Below the pieces are notes generated by a model, which was given only the letters and a program-made list of their open reading frames with translations, was not told where the DNA came from and made no database searches. The translations under genes and the position numbers were made by a program. 64,000 nucleotides of DNA from Pseudoalteromonas sp. XMcav2-N. GTDB lineage: Bacteria > Pseudomonadota > Gammaproteobacteria > Enterobacterales > Alteromonadaceae. Position 1 is the stretch's first letter; each line of letters starts with the position of its first letter. Below, piece after piece: positions 33,358 through 43,371 of the stretch. The stretch is from contig NZ_JAMXSF010000007.1 of assembly GCF_024124545.1 (NCBI RefSeq), positions 186,001 through 250,000 of the forward strand. Direction: 5' to 3'.

Positions 33358-35184
33358 CTACAGCGTTTTCATAAACTCGATGATTTGCCACTTTTCCTCG
33401 TCACTAAACTCAGTGCCGTAACTGTGGCCCAGATTGGAGTTACCGGGCATAATCTGGCCGTTGCTGGCTTTTACCCTGAACTTATTCAGTCCTTGTGTGG
33501 TGACGTAGCCCACATTGACCGGGTCGAATTCACGACTGCCGACCCAAAACTCAGTGACGCGCTCTTCGGGCTTTTTCATCAATTCGTATAGGTTGGGTAC
33601 TGAGCCATTATGCAGGTAAGGCGCAGTGGCCCAGATCCCGTTGAGCGGACGGCCCTTGTAAACGGCGCCATCAAGCACACCATCAACACAATCGGTTTCC
33701 ACTGCATCGGCACGTTTTCCCCGTGCTTTCAGGTGTTGCACGATGAGGTTTTCCAGCTCTTTGACGACCGAGATTTTCTGCCCGTCTGTGCCTGTTCTTT
33801 CAGGAATATTGCCTGCCTTCAGGGCTGTGGGTAAATCTTTTAAAACTAAGCCAACCACACCATTGACAGGCACATCGATAGCATTGTCGATGGCCTGAAA
33901 CTTACTGCCGATCAGAATGCGTTCTTTGGTGCCTTCCAGAATTAGTGTTTTCGCCATATGACAGGAGGCGTTATTGGCTGTTACCGGATCTGTGCCCAGC
34001 TCAGAAACCAGGGTTTGGTTCGCGATATAATTGAGATGCTCTTTTTCCCGCGGGATCAGTTGGTGGCAACTGGCGCAGGCTTGTTTATAAAGTAATCCCC
34101 CTTTGGCTGCTTTTTGCGTATCTATGGCAGGAAGGTGCTCAAGCGGCCACTGGGGCGAGCGCAGGGTTTTAACCCAGGACTCCAGATTACCCAGTCCAAT
34201 CATGTCTACCGTTGAGCTGTAGCGGAATTTTTTACCCCATACACGTTGCCAGAAAGGCGCTTCTTCTATCTGTAATTCGCCAAACACCCCAACGACTTCT
34301 CCTATGTTGCGCACCAGCGGGCCAACAATCGGTGTATTCGGGGCTGAAGCATTCCATTGCACCACGTCTGACTGGTGTGTTCCCCATAAGAAAGGATAAG
34401 ACACAGGTCCAGTCGGGGTATTTTTATTGGTCAGATCATTGAGCGCAAATGCGGTACCGGCGTTCTGAATATTGCCAAACGCATCTAACCGGGCATAACT
34501 GGTAAAGTCTTGCGGGTAGTCCTCAGGCAGTGCATTCACGGCCTGGCGTTGTGCGGTTTGCAACGCAACCTGTTGTAATCGCTGTTTTAGGCTCGCTTGG
34601 CTACTGTCGCTGTATTTTGACCCCAATACGTTAAGCGCAAAACGGTTGAATTTGGCATCGTCATTCAGTGTTTTGTTCAGTGCAGCAACCAGGCGGTCGA
34701 AAAACAGTACAAAGTTTGCCAGCGTGGGAGCACCTTCGATTAACATTTTGGTGCCGTTGTAATCGATCTGGCTGGTATGGCAGGCAGCACAGGTCATACC
34801 GACCCAGTTCTCGCCGGTTTTTTGGTTACTGTGCAGGGCAAAGCCAATGGGTAAGCCGCCCGGGTTCAGTTCACTGGCTTTGCTGGGCAGATACCGCAGA
34901 AATTCCATATGCTCAGCATGGCGAAACAACTGTTCACTGTCGGCCTGTTCCAGCCATACAAACCAGGTGTAGGGAATGATCTGTGACCCCTGGCCGGTGA
35001 ACCAGAAATCTTCGCGGACTTTTTCGCTCCAGCCCTGATCCAGCCATACCCGCTTGGGCACGTCACCTTGTTCTTTGGTAATGTCGATAGGGTCGGCAGG
35101 AGTGGTATGACGATTGGTGCTACAGCCAACTAAGACCAGCAGACTGGCCGCACTCAGCGTAGCGATTGCAGTTAACTTGCTCAT
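33358..35184 (-). CDS. Di-heme cytochrome c lipoprotein, RoxA/MauG-like family
   Basis: 608 residues. Lipoprotein signal with Cys21 (LVLVGC). Two heme-binding motifs are seen: C132-A-A-C135-H136 and C370-A-S-C373-H374. Between them lies QWNASAPNTP...RNIGEVVGVFG (residues ~276-302), a segment like that around the distal heme pocket of rubber oxygenase RoxA. The second half resembles di-heme cytochrome c peroxidases (C-terminal GTWATAPYLHNGSVPNLYELM-type: here NGIWATAPYLHNGSVPNLYELM). It should be an outer-periplasmic oxidoreductase; whether it is a dioxygenase or a peroxidase is not decided. Codirectional with an ALDH gene upstream and the Ntn amidase downstream. Confidence 0.82.
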   Translation of the reverse strand: MSKLTAIATLSAASLLVLVGCSTNRHTTPADPIDITKEQGDVPKRVWLDQGWSEKVREDFWFTGQGSQIIPYTWFVWLEQADSEQLFRHAEHMEFLRYLPSKASELNPGGLPIGFALHSNQKTGENWVGMTCAACHTSQIDYNGTKMLIEGAPTLANFVLFFDRLVAALNKTLNDDAKFNRFALNVLGSKYSDSSQASLKQRLQQVALQTAQRQAVNALPEDYPQDFTSYARLDAFGNIQNAGTAFALNDLTNKNTPTGPVSYPFLWGTHQSDVVQWNASAPNTPIVGPLVRNIGEVVGVFGELQIEEAPFWQRVWGKKFRYSSTVDMIGLGNLESWVKTLRSPQWPLEHLPAIDTQKAAKGGLLYKQACASCHQLIPREKEHLNYIANQTLVSELGTDPVTANNASCHMAKTLILEGTKERILIGSKFQAIDNAIDVPVNGVVGLVLKDLPTALKAGNIPERTGTDGQKISVVKELENLIVQHLKARGKRADAVETDCVDGVLDGAVYKGRPLNGIWATAPYLHNGSVPNLYELMKKPEERVTEFWVGSREFDPVNVGYVTTQGLNKFRVKASNGQIMPGNSNLGHSYGTEFSDEEKWQIIEFMKTL

Positions 35185-35308
35185 TGTTTTTTCCTTGCGC
35201 TCAGAGAGGTGTAAAAGAATAGTTACCGAGTGAGCGTTTGGCTATTACAACAAGTTACAGGTAAGGACTAACAACGAGTATGAAGAAAGAAGAAGGTGGT
35301 GACTCAGA

Positions 35309-36724
35309 TTATCTGAGCAACCACTTACGTAGTACCTTAAACACCCAATCCCGGTGTTTGAGTACAAATCGATTTTTTGGCAGCCAGCTACTGGAATACA
35401 GCACCGTTTTGGCCTTTGAAAAAGTTAAAAACCCTTCATAACCATGGTATTGCCCCATACCAGAGTGACCAATTCCGCCAAATGGCGCATCGTCCGCGAC
35501 GACATGCATGGTGGTATCATTGATACTGATCCCCCCACTGTGGGTGCTGGCTATCAGGCGCTCTGTCAGGGAGCGGTTATTTGACATTATATATAGCGCC
35601 AGCGGGCGAGGTCGGGCGTTAATATAGGAAATAACCTCATCCAGTGTATCGTAGGTCATCACCGGCAGTAGCGAGCCAAAAATCTCTTCTTGCAACACTG
35701 CCATATCTTCGCTGACGTTGGTGAGCAGGTGCGGATAAACACACTTGTTGTCACTTGGGTCATGCGATTTAACGGCATGAACTTTAGCACCTTTTGATTT
35801 TGCATCATCCAGCAAATGTAGTAACCGGGTAAGCTGACGGTCGGAGATAATATGGCTCTGTTTGTTGCTGTTTTTGCTCGTAAGGTGATACTCGGTATAG
35901 CGTGCAATAAATGTGTCTATGAAAGCGTCTATACGCGTAGCAGGCACAAAGATATAATCGGGGGCAACGCAGATTTGTCCGGAATTGATAGACTTACCCA
36001 TTATCAAAGCATCGACTGCAACGCCCATATCGATATCCTGATCTATGATGGTGGGAGATTTACCTCCTAATTCCAGTGTAATAGGTGTCAGGTTGTCGGC
36101 GGCCGATTTGGCAACCAGTTTGCCGACCTCGGTTGAGCCTGTAAAAATCAGATGGTCGAATGGCAAAGCCGCGAATGCCGCGCCAATTTGTGCATCACCT
36201 TCGACCAAATGTACATGATCGCTGATATCTTCAAGAATGCTTTTTAATGCCTGATTTGCATGAGGTGTGAACTCACTCATCTTAATCATCACCCGGTTGC
36301 CGGCGGCCAGCGCCTGTATAGTTGGCCCCAGAGCAAGATAAAAGGGAAAATTCCAGGGGGTTACAACGCCAACCACTCCTAAGGGCTGATAATGTACTTT
36401 CACCTTCGACGGCATAAGCATGAGCCCGGCATGGCGTTTTGAGGGCTGCATCCATTTTTTCAGATGTTTGATGGCATAATTAATGGCTGCAATGGTGGGC
36501 ATTATGTCGGCAAAGAAAGTATCGAATTGACTGCGATAACCATAATCCTGAGACAAGGCCTGATAGATGTGTTGTTCGTGCGAGACCAGTGCACGTTTGA
36601 GCTTTTTGAGCACAGCAACGCGTTGCGCATAGTCGGGCGCAGGGTCCCGGGCATAGGCAGATTGCAGCGCCTGAAAGTTCATGGTTAGCAAGGTATGTTC
36701 AGAAACTGTGCTCATATTGGTCAT
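35309..36724 (-). CDS. Coniferyl-aldehyde-type NAD(P)-dependent aldehyde dehydrogenase
   Basis: 471 residues from the ATG at 36724 (AAGG upstream; ATG at 36715 is possible). The open frame continues to 36985 but would overlap the divergent kinase gene. Core motifs: VTPWNFPFYLALGP, FTGSTEVGK, LELGGKSPTI (general base Glu) and SINSGQICVAPDY with the catalytic Cys, then NDTTMHVVADDAPFGGIGHSGMG near the C-terminus. This pattern, with Gly-Gln-Ile-Cys-Val and short C-tail, fits the coniferyl aldehyde/fatty aldehyde dehydrogenase group. It is 124 bp upstream of the RoxA-like gene in the same direction and may remove aldehydes made by that enzyme; this is inferred. Confidence 0.9.
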   Translation of the reverse strand: MTNMSTVSEHTLLTMNFQALQSAYARDPAPDYAQRVAVLKKLKRALVSHEQHIYQALSQDYGYRSQFDTFFADIMPTIAAINYAIKHLKKWMQPSKRHAGLMLMPSKVKVHYQPLGVVGVVTPWNFPFYLALGPTIQALAAGNRVMIKMSEFTPHANQALKSILEDISDHVHLVEGDAQIGAAFAALPFDHLIFTGSTEVGKLVAKSAADNLTPITLELGGKSPTIIDQDIDMGVAVDALIMGKSINSGQICVAPDYIFVPATRIDAFIDTFIARYTEYHLTSKNSNKQSHIISDRQLTRLLHLLDDAKSKGAKVHAVKSHDPSDNKCVYPHLLTNVSEDMAVLQEEIFGSLLPVMTYDTLDEVISYINARPRPLALYIMSNNRSLTERLIASTHSGGISINDTTMHVVADDAPFGGIGHSGMGQYHGYEGFLTFSKAKTVLYSSSWLPKNRFVLKHRDWVFKVLRKWLLR

Positions 36725-36997
36725 TGTACAGGGCCTTTTTCTGGCGGTTTTTGCAAAGAGACTTATCTGATAATAACCCTCATCAGAGCAAGTGTGAATA
36801 AAAGCTCTAAAATTGGTTAAAAAAAGCCATGTTGCCTTTGTGGCAATTGTATCTTTTACAAGACATCGGGCTTCAAGATGCCTTTTGCTGGTAAAGTGCT
36901 TGCAAATTTGCAGTGATATATTCTTAAGCTGTACCATCTGAACAAAATGTCGGTATCGTACGTAAAAAGAGTTACACCAAGACACAGGAGTGGAAAT

Positions 36998-38308
36998 TTG
37001 AATAACAAATCGCGGCGCGTTCCATCGGGCAGGCTAAGCAGGCTCGCACATTTTGGCGGTCTGGCGGGTAAAGTTGCTTCTAACGTGATGATTGCAGGTG
37101 CTAAGCAGGCATTAAGTGGTCAAAAAGCAAGCCGCTCTGAATTACTGCTACAGCCAGGCAATATCCATGCGGTAGCCGAGAAGTTATCTCACCTGCGTGG
37201 TGCGGCTATGAAATTAGGCCAGTTATTGTCTATGGATGCCGGTGAGCTGTTACCTGCTGAGCTGTCTGTGTTACTTGAACGACTCCGCTCTGATGCGGCC
37301 CCGATGCCACACAAGCAATTGGTTGCAACCCTGGAAAAAGAGCTGGGCCCCGACTGGCTGGATAAGTTTAGCCATATTGAGTTAAATAGTTTTGCCCGCG
37401 CGTCAATAGGTCAGGTCCATAAGGCCACTTCTGAGCAGGGCCTGCCGCTGGCGATTAAAGTACAATATCCGGGTGTCGCCGACAGTATCCACAGTGATGT
37501 AGACAATGTAGTTAGCCTGATCAAGCTCTCAGGTTTGTTGCCAAAAACCCTGAACATAACGCCGCTGGTTGAAGAGGCAAAGCAGCAGCTGTTGGTGGAG
37601 ACCGACTATCATCAGGAAGCAAAAGCGCTGAGTGCATTTGAGCAGGCGCTTGCGCATAACCCACATTTTAAGGTACCGAAGAGCTATCCTGCGCTGAGTT
37701 CAAAACACCTGTTAACGATGGAGTTTGTTCAGGGTGAGCCGCTTGAAGCTATGACGTCTTTACCGCAGGCAAAGCGCGACCAGTTAGCTTATCGCTTGAT
37801 AGCCTTGTTTTTCACCGAACTGTTTGAGTTAAAAATGGTCCAGACAGACCCTAATCTGGCCAATTACCAGTACAACCGTGACACAGATCAGATTGTACTG
37901 CTCGACTTTGGTGCCACCAGGACCATTTCTCCCTCACTGTGCCTGGGTTACAAAAAGCTCCTTCAGGCCGGCGCTGCGCAGAACCGACAGAAACTAAAAG
38001 AGGCCGCTTGTGAGATAGGCTATTTTTCTGATGACATTGATCCACACTACCAAAACGCCGTGTTGTCTTTGTTTGAGCTGGCTATTTCACCGCTCAGAGC
38101 AAGCGGACCCTTTGATTTTGCCTCAAGTGGTCTGGCAAAGCAGATCAGTGAACAGGGTAGAGCGTTGAGCACTCAGTCCCGGCAGTGGCACACCCCACCG
38201 GTAGATGCCCTGTTTATTCATCGCAAGCTGGCTGGCTTATATTTGATAGCCTCGAGACTCAAGGCGAAAGTTGATCTCAGTCCATTACTCAAGGAAATTC
38301 AGGATTAA
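36998..38308 (+). CDS. ABC1/UbiB-family atypical kinase
   Basis: 436 residues from a TTG at 36998, preceded by AGGAG at 9 bp; ATG 36947 lacks a ribosome site. It contains the ABC1 signature AMKLGQLLSMDAGELLPAEL (KxGQ motif), the Ala-rich loop ASIGQVHKA replacing the glycine-rich loop, AIKVQYPGV with the ATP lysine, the ETDYHQEA glutamate and LLDFGATR (metal Asp). UbiB/Coq8-type ATPases support ubiquinone or lipid metabolism. It is a free-standing copy, divergent from the ALDH gene, and distinct from the ubiBEJ locus, which is not here. The N-terminal 60 residues are basic. Confidence 0.88.
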   Translation: MNNKSRRVPSGRLSRLAHFGGLAGKVASNVMIAGAKQALSGQKASRSELLLQPGNIHAVAEKLSHLRGAAMKLGQLLSMDAGELLPAELSVLLERLRSDAAPMPHKQLVATLEKELGPDWLDKFSHIELNSFARASIGQVHKATSEQGLPLAIKVQYPGVADSIHSDVDNVVSLIKLSGLLPKTLNITPLVEEAKQQLLVETDYHQEAKALSAFEQALAHNPHFKVPKSYPALSSKHLLTMEFVQGEPLEAMTSLPQAKRDQLAYRLIALFFTELFELKMVQTDPNLANYQYNRDTDQIVLLDFGATRTISPSLCLGYKKLLQAGAAQNRQKLKEAACEIGYFSDDIDPHYQNAVLSLFELAISPLRASGPFDFASSGLAKQISEQGRALSTQSRQWHTPPVDALFIHRKLAGLYLIASRLKAKVDLSPLLKEIQD

Positions 38309-38620
38309 CCGTATTTTAATTAAACTGTAATCGCAAACTGGAAGGTAAAAATTAACCACTCAGCTTATGGTTGGATAAAGTATTGTACCGATAATAGATC
38401 CAAGCGTGCAACGCATTTTGCCTGTCACACAGGGACAGGTGCACTTGATTATGCTGATGAAACAGCTGACTGGCAGGCTTGTCTTCCAAAGAGTGTGACT
38501 ACTAAACGGGTATGAACCTTCGCACTGTGAGCGTGTAAAAAAGCGCGGTTGCTATTTCACGTTCCTTTCACACCTGAGGGCGCATGCTGGGTCCACGATT
38601 AATGATTCAAGGATTCAGGC
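38309..38620. other. Intergenic region upstream of the ABC transporter
   Basis: About 310 bp without a gene. CCTGTC (38421-38426) and GACAGG (38434-38439) form an inverted repeat around a 7-base gap and might be a regulatory site. Promoter elements could not be fixed. Confidence 0.4.
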
Positions 38621-39283
38621 ATGGCTCTGTCACTCGAGGTCAGCGACCTAACCCACACCATACAGTTACATAATGGTACTCAGCTACCACTGATCAATGC
38701 ATTGTCACTGCGCGTTGAAGCCGCAGAGCATATTGCTATTGTTGGTGCTTCCGGATGCGGCAAATCAACTTTGTTGTCCTTGCTTGCCGGTCTGGAAGCA
38801 ACGCAATCGGGCCACGTATGCTACCGCTTTGAAAATCAGACTTTTAAAGCCTCCGAGATACTGTCCCAGTGTGGCTTTGTGTTCCAGCAATTTCATTTGT
38901 TGCCTGAGCTAAATGCCCTCGATAATGTCGCATTACCGCTACAGCTAAGAGGCCATAAAGATGCCACCAAGCAGGCCGCTCATTGGCTAACGCAGATGGG
39001 CCTGGCAAAGCGGCAGGATCAGGGGGTGACTCAGTTAAGCGGGGGAGAACAGCAAAGGGTTGCGATTGCCCGCGCTCTGTGTGTCCAGCCGCGAATACTA
39101 TTTGCAGACGAGCCAACCGGCAATCTGGATGAGACAACCGCAGAACAGGTGATCACGCTCATGCTGGCAGGCGCCAGGCAAAGCGGCGCGTCATTAATTT
39201 TAGTGACGCATGATATGGCTCTGGCAAGGCGAATGGACAGAGCTTATCGTCTCAGCCACGGGAGGCTGACACCATGTCACTAG
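38621..39283 (+). CDS. ABC transporter ATPase of the LolD/MacB class
   Basis: 220 residues, AAGGATTCAGGC before the ATG. Complete nucleotide-binding domain: Walker [10 protein letters not shown] (about residue 44), Q-loop [12 protein letters not shown], signature LSGGEQQR, Walker [13 protein letters not shown] and the His switch LVTHD. Like LolD it has the short loop and ends soon after the switch. It works in the inner membrane with the permease encoded 10 bp downstream in overlap. The set is of the mechanotransmission type (MacB/LolCDE/YbbAP) and likely moves a lipid, lipoprotein or peptide in the periplasm. Confidence 0.92.
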   Translation: MALSLEVSDLTHTIQLHNGTQLPLINALSLRVEAAEHIAIVGASGCGKSTLLSLLAGLEATQSGHVCYRFENQTFKASEILSQCGFVFQQFHLLPELNALDNVALPLQLRGHKDATKQAAHWLTQMGLAKRQDQGVTQLSGGEQQRVAIARALCVQPRILFADEPTGNLDETTAEQVITLMLAGARQSGASLILVTHDMALARRMDRAYRLSHGRLTPCH

Positions 39284-41805
39284 CACAGACGATGACATCT
39301 GATCCCGCTGTTCGCAACCAGGCAATGTCGCCGATACATGCGCTCAGGGTGTTCAACACCTTGCTCTGGAGGCAGATTGTACAAGGTAAATACTGGCTAA
39401 CGCTCGCTGCCCTGTGTGTTTTATTTGTTTATTTGCTACTCAGCAGCTTACTGGGACAGGGCGTCGAGCGGTTTTTAGCGCAAAATCTGCAATCGACGCT
39501 CGGTGCAGACACGCAGGTGACAGTAAGGCGGTCTTGGCAAAAGGCGGAGCTGGACTGGATAACAACACATGCGACTAAATACAGTATGCAGTCTCAGTAC
39601 CGTGTGACGCTCAGCAATCACGCTCAGCATCAGAGCGCCATTCTAAAGGCCGTGGATAGCAGCTATCCGATTCAGGGAGACATTCATATCAGTGATAGTA
39701 AAGGGCTTGATGCGCGGCTTATGCAGCAAGGCCCGGGACTGGGGGAAATCTGGCTTGAGCCAAGGTTAGCAGCAGCTCTGGCGGTAGAGCTGGGAGATTC
39801 GCTTGAACTAAACGGCGTGCCGCTGCGTGTTTCTGCTCTACTGCTGCTTGAACCTGACAGGATCCTTGAGGGCCTTGGCAGTGATATGCGTGCTATGGTG
39901 TCTCAGTTAAGTCTGCCCGATGGCGAACTGACGCCGCATCTAAGCAGAGCACTGATGCTGCATGACAACGGGCTGCAAGCTGCCATCAGGCAATTTCAGT
40001 CTAGCGCACCTAGCGTGCAGGTGATCAGTAAATCTCTCAACAATTATCCGCTTGCCAAAGTCTGGGAGCGGGTTCAGAACTTTCTTGGGTTACTCAGTTT
40101 GCTTATTGTGCTTTTGACCGTGTTGATCCTGTGGCTATGCAGCCAGGTACAGATCCAGCCACTCAAAAAAAGCGTCTCTGTACTGCTGGCCTGTGGTATG
40201 GAGCGTCGTATGTTGCCTGCTTTAGCAATCAGTGCTGGTGCAATCATTCTTATACTCAGTGTGGTCCCCGCACTCTTGCTCGCCTTGCTGGCAAGCTATG
40301 GTGTGAGCCATCTGGCGCAACTTTATGTTGATGGGTTCGCGCTGAACTGGCATTGGCAAGATCTGCTTAGTGCCCTTGCATTGGCGACCGCCGTGTACTT
40401 TTTCATAGCACTGCCTATGTGGCTGGTGTTGCTCAGAGGTGATATTCGTTCACTGATTGAACAGTGCACTGAGGAAAAGCATATGCGCTGGTTAGCGGTG
40501 TGCAGCCCGGCAGGACTGCTGGTTGCACTGATCCTGATTTATACCGACAACTGGCTACTCAGTGGCATGCTGTTGGGTGGATTGGGTTTGTGTGTGGTAT
40601 TGGTCTTGTTTGTCACCTGGCTGGTGCTGAAATTCAGTGGCTATCTGATGCCAAAACGTTGGGTATTGGCGCATTTTAGCATGTTGCTGTTACGCAAGCG
40701 GATGTCGGTCAAGTTGGTACAAATCACGGCGCTAGGCCTAAGTGTGACTTTATTACTGCTGTGTATCAATATGGGCCGGGATGTGACCAATATGCTGGAG
40801 CTCTACCTTTATCAGAATCAGGGCAATGTGTTTGTCAGTCGTGCCAATGAGGAACAAAAAACAGCGCTCGAAGCGTTTGTTGATCGGTATCAGGGTAGTA
40901 TCAAAGAAATGCAGCCCTTTCAGCTGGCTCAGGTGACCCACTTTAACGACGTTGCGGTGGCTGAACGAGATGTGCAGCCCAGTGATACACAGCGCCGTCT
41001 GGAACAGCCAATCAATTTGCACTGGCATGCAGATATGCCTGAAAACATCACTCTGACAGAGGGAAGCTGGGATACGACCCCTTCACAGGCGAGTGTTTCT
41101 GTTGATCATGAGGTATTCATTGAGTTGGCACTGTCGCTTGATGACACTGTCCATTTCGATGTCGCTGGTGAGCGGGTTTCAGCCACAATTAACTCTGTGC
41201 ATCAATTTAAACCAGGTGGAAGCTCGGTGACCTTTTGGTTTGTCTTGCAACAAAGCAGAGCACCTCTGTCGAGTGGGCCTGTTTATCATATGGGTAGCAT
41301 TGAGCTCAATACTGCGGGCACTTCGGCGATTGGGGAGTTATGGCGTGAACATCCCCAGCTCCGTCTTGTCACACTGGATGCGTTACTGGGTAAAATACGC
41401 AGTCAGGTCAGGGCACTGATTGCACTGGTCATGAGTTACAGCGTGTTTATTGCCTTACTTAGTAATCTTCTGATGGTAGCGGCCATTCGGACTCATATGG
41501 AAAAAGATAAGACCCGTAACGGATTGTTATTGAGCTTTGGCTTAACACCTGGCCAGGGCTTTCGGATCCTTTTGATTGAGTGGCTAACGGTCACTTTGAT
41601 CCCCACCTTGTGTGCTGTTGCAGCGATATACAGTTTTGTTGATGCATTTTATCGGCAGAATCTGGCGATGTCCTATCAGGGCAGTATATTGATGATGCTG
41701 GTGGAAGCGCTCTCCATCGCACTGGCCATTGCTGCCAGCGGTATCTTGCTTAGTCGCAAACAACTATGCCGCAGTCCCATTGGATTACTCAAAGAAGGAC
41801 AATGA
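39274..41805 (+). CDS. FtsX-family ABC permease with two FtsX domains (YbbP-like)
   Basis: 843 residues, GGAGG 8 bp upstream. Layout: helix at ~44-62, periplasmic domain to ~265, a bundle of helices to ~480 (including an extra pair), a second periplasmic domain to ~700, and three C-terminal helices. This double FtsX organisation with about ten helices is typical of YbbP-like and LolE/C-fused permeases. It overlaps the ATPase gene by 10 bp and the following periplasmic protein gene by 4 bp. There is no outer-membrane factor gene nearby. Substrate unknown. Confidence 0.88.
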   Translation: MSLAQTMTSDPAVRNQAMSPIHALRVFNTLLWRQIVQGKYWLTLAALCVLFVYLLLSSLLGQGVERFLAQNLQSTLGADTQVTVRRSWQKAELDWITTHATKYSMQSQYRVTLSNHAQHQSAILKAVDSSYPIQGDIHISDSKGLDARLMQQGPGLGEIWLEPRLAAALAVELGDSLELNGVPLRVSALLLLEPDRILEGLGSDMRAMVSQLSLPDGELTPHLSRALMLHDNGLQAAIRQFQSSAPSVQVISKSLNNYPLAKVWERVQNFLGLLSLLIVLLTVLILWLCSQVQIQPLKKSVSVLLACGMERRMLPALAISAGAIILILSVVPALLLALLASYGVSHLAQLYVDGFALNWHWQDLLSALALATAVYFFIALPMWLVLLRGDIRSLIEQCTEEKHMRWLAVCSPAGLLVALILIYTDNWLLSGMLLGGLGLCVVLVLFVTWLVLKFSGYLMPKRWVLAHFSMLLLRKRMSVKLVQITALGLSVTLLLLCINMGRDVTNMLELYLYQNQGNVFVSRANEEQKTALEAFVDRYQGSIKEMQPFQLAQVTHFNDVAVAERDVQPSDTQRRLEQPINLHWHADMPENITLTEGSWDTTPSQASVSVDHEVFIELALSLDDTVHFDVAGERVSATINSVHQFKPGGSSVTFWFVLQQSRAPLSSGPVYHMGSIELNTAGTSAIGELWREHPQLRLVTLDALLGKIRSQVRALIALVMSYSVFIALLSNLLMVAAIRTHMEKDKTRNGLLLSFGLTPGQGFRILLIEWLTVTLIPTLCAVAAIYSFVDAFYRQNLAMSYQGSILMMLVEALSIALAIAASGILLSRKQLCRSPIGLLKEGQ

Positions 41806-43196
41806 AAATGAATTTACCACTTTGGTTCTACTGGTTGTTGTTATTGCTTGCAGGTGCTCTGGGGTTCCCATGCCAGGCACAGGCACACATGCTGGGTAGT
41901 GCACTGCCGTTGCAGTGGCAGCAGGGAGAGTCTCGGCATTTGTGGGTAGCAGGGGAAGCGGGTGATGTTGAAGCCTATCAATATGACAAAGCAGGCTACC
42001 AGTTTGTGAAAACACTCAGGACATCCGATGTTAGCGCTGTGGCGATGGACTTAGCGGTACTGGCCGGTGAATCTGCCCCTGTCCCTGTGGTGCTGGCAGA
42101 AGATGGCATCTATCGATATACAAAAAACGGCATAACGCCGCTTGTAAAAGCACCGCATTTATATCAGCAAAGTCCTCACTGGTTGCTGAGTACGCTGCGA
42201 GATATTCGTTTCAGTATGGATCTGGATGAAAACGGCCTGAGTGATTTTATCCTGCCGCATTTTGGTCAGTTAACTTTGTTACTACAACAACAGGATGGCC
42301 GTTTTCAGCGGCAGCAGGTGAAGCTTGATCACACCTACGCCCTGAGTACACATCAGTCAGAAAACTACGCGCTGACGATTTCGTTGCCAGGGCATTTTGC
42401 CCTACTGGATATCAATCAGGATAAGCTGGCGGATCTGACGTTTGCCATCGATGAACAAATATTTGCGCTCAGGCGCACTGAGACCGGATTTTCGGACAGT
42501 TTACTGAGCTGGTCATTTGCTACTGCAGATGAAGATAAATCTCGTCAGTTTGGCGCTCTGGTGGATGCCACCGGCGACGGGGTTATCGATTTACTCGTAA
42601 AAGAGTCGGGCGAAGGAGATCCCCACCGGATGCTGATATTGCCTGGGCTTTTTAATCCGGCAACCCGAGTTTGGCAAGTCTCAGATACAACCTCCACGAT
42701 GTTAAAGATGGACGATGAGCTACTTCACTTTGGGTATGGAGATTTCAATGGTGACGGGCGTACAGATCTATATAGTGTCAGTGCATCGGTGGGACTTGGC
42801 AGTGTGTTGTCTCTGATGTCCAATAGAACGCTTGAGTTAGACTTTGCGCTTTATTTACAAGGATATTACGGGCAGTTTAAACGACAGCGCCGTGCCAATA
42901 AAACACTGCATATGGCATTGGACTTACAACAAATGTCACAAGATTGGTTATTCAGCGTGACCGATATCAACGGTGATGGGCTCAGTGACTTAATTTTCTT
43001 CGATGATGACCAAAAACTCATGCTCTCACTGGGTGAGCGTAAAAATGGTTTGTCACGGCGCAGCCAGCCACTGGCGCTACCAGTCAAAGGTAAACCACGA
43101 AAAGTCGTTTTACTCAATAGCACCGACAAGACATCGGTCTGGTTTTTACAGCGTAATGAACAGCGCGAGAAAGTTTATATCAAATACCAACTTTAA
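41802..43196 (+). CDS. Periplasmic VCBS/FG-GAP repeat protein of the ABC operon
   Basis: 464 residues from the ATG at 41802, whose ATGA overlaps the permease stop; AAGGACA lies upstream. Signal peptide of about 28 residues (ending AQA). Five Ca-binding-like motifs of the form D-x-N/D-x-D/N-x-x-x-D occur: DLDENGLSD, DINQDKLAD, DATGDGVID, DFNGDGRTD, DINGDGLSD, spaced 60-110 residues apart. They indicate a VCBS/FG-GAP beta-propeller. It is translationally coupled to an inner-membrane mechanotransmission transporter, so it may be the periplasmic partner or the client of that transporter. Confidence 0.78.
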   Translation: MKMNLPLWFYWLLLLLAGALGFPCQAQAHMLGSALPLQWQQGESRHLWVAGEAGDVEAYQYDKAGYQFVKTLRTSDVSAVAMDLAVLAGESAPVPVVLAEDGIYRYTKNGITPLVKAPHLYQQSPHWLLSTLRDIRFSMDLDENGLSDFILPHFGQLTLLLQQQDGRFQRQQVKLDHTYALSTHQSENYALTISLPGHFALLDINQDKLADLTFAIDEQIFALRRTETGFSDSLLSWSFATADEDKSRQFGALVDATGDGVIDLLVKESGEGDPHRMLILPGLFNPATRVWQVSDTTSTMLKMDDELLHFGYGDFNGDGRTDLYSVSASVGLGSVLSLMSNRTLELDFALYLQGYYGQFKRQRRANKTLHMALDLQQMSQDWLFSVTDINGDGLSDLIFFDDDQKLMLSLGERKNGLSRRSQPLALPVKGKPRKVVLLNSTDKTSVWFLQRNEQREKVYIKYQL

Positions 43197-43371
43197 AACG
43201 GTAAATACCACAATAAGGCACACTTGCTGACAGTTAGCTACAGAGTTGAACAACCTTAGCTAAGCATTCTACAGAATTGTGCACCTCGTTCATTTAGCCT
43301 TAAGTCTCCTCATTAGGACCAGCCTGAATTAGCCGGGCTGGAAGACAATTAAAATGGTAAAGGACGAAGGT

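Noticed and set aside
36725..36985. N-terminal extension of the aldehyde dehydrogenase to 36985
   Set aside because: It adds 87 residues unlike any ALDH and overlaps the start region of the divergent ABC1 kinase gene. ATG 36724 fits the family start.
36947..36997. Start of the ABC1 kinase at ATG 36947
   Set aside because: There is no ribosome site there, whereas AGGAG sits well before the TTG at 36998.
38421..38439. Second site of the TGTCCG-type activator, upstream of the ABC transporter
   Set aside because: The CCTGTC/GACAGG repeat has a different core and gap from the palindromes at 53250-53300, and there is no sigma-54-like promoter near it.
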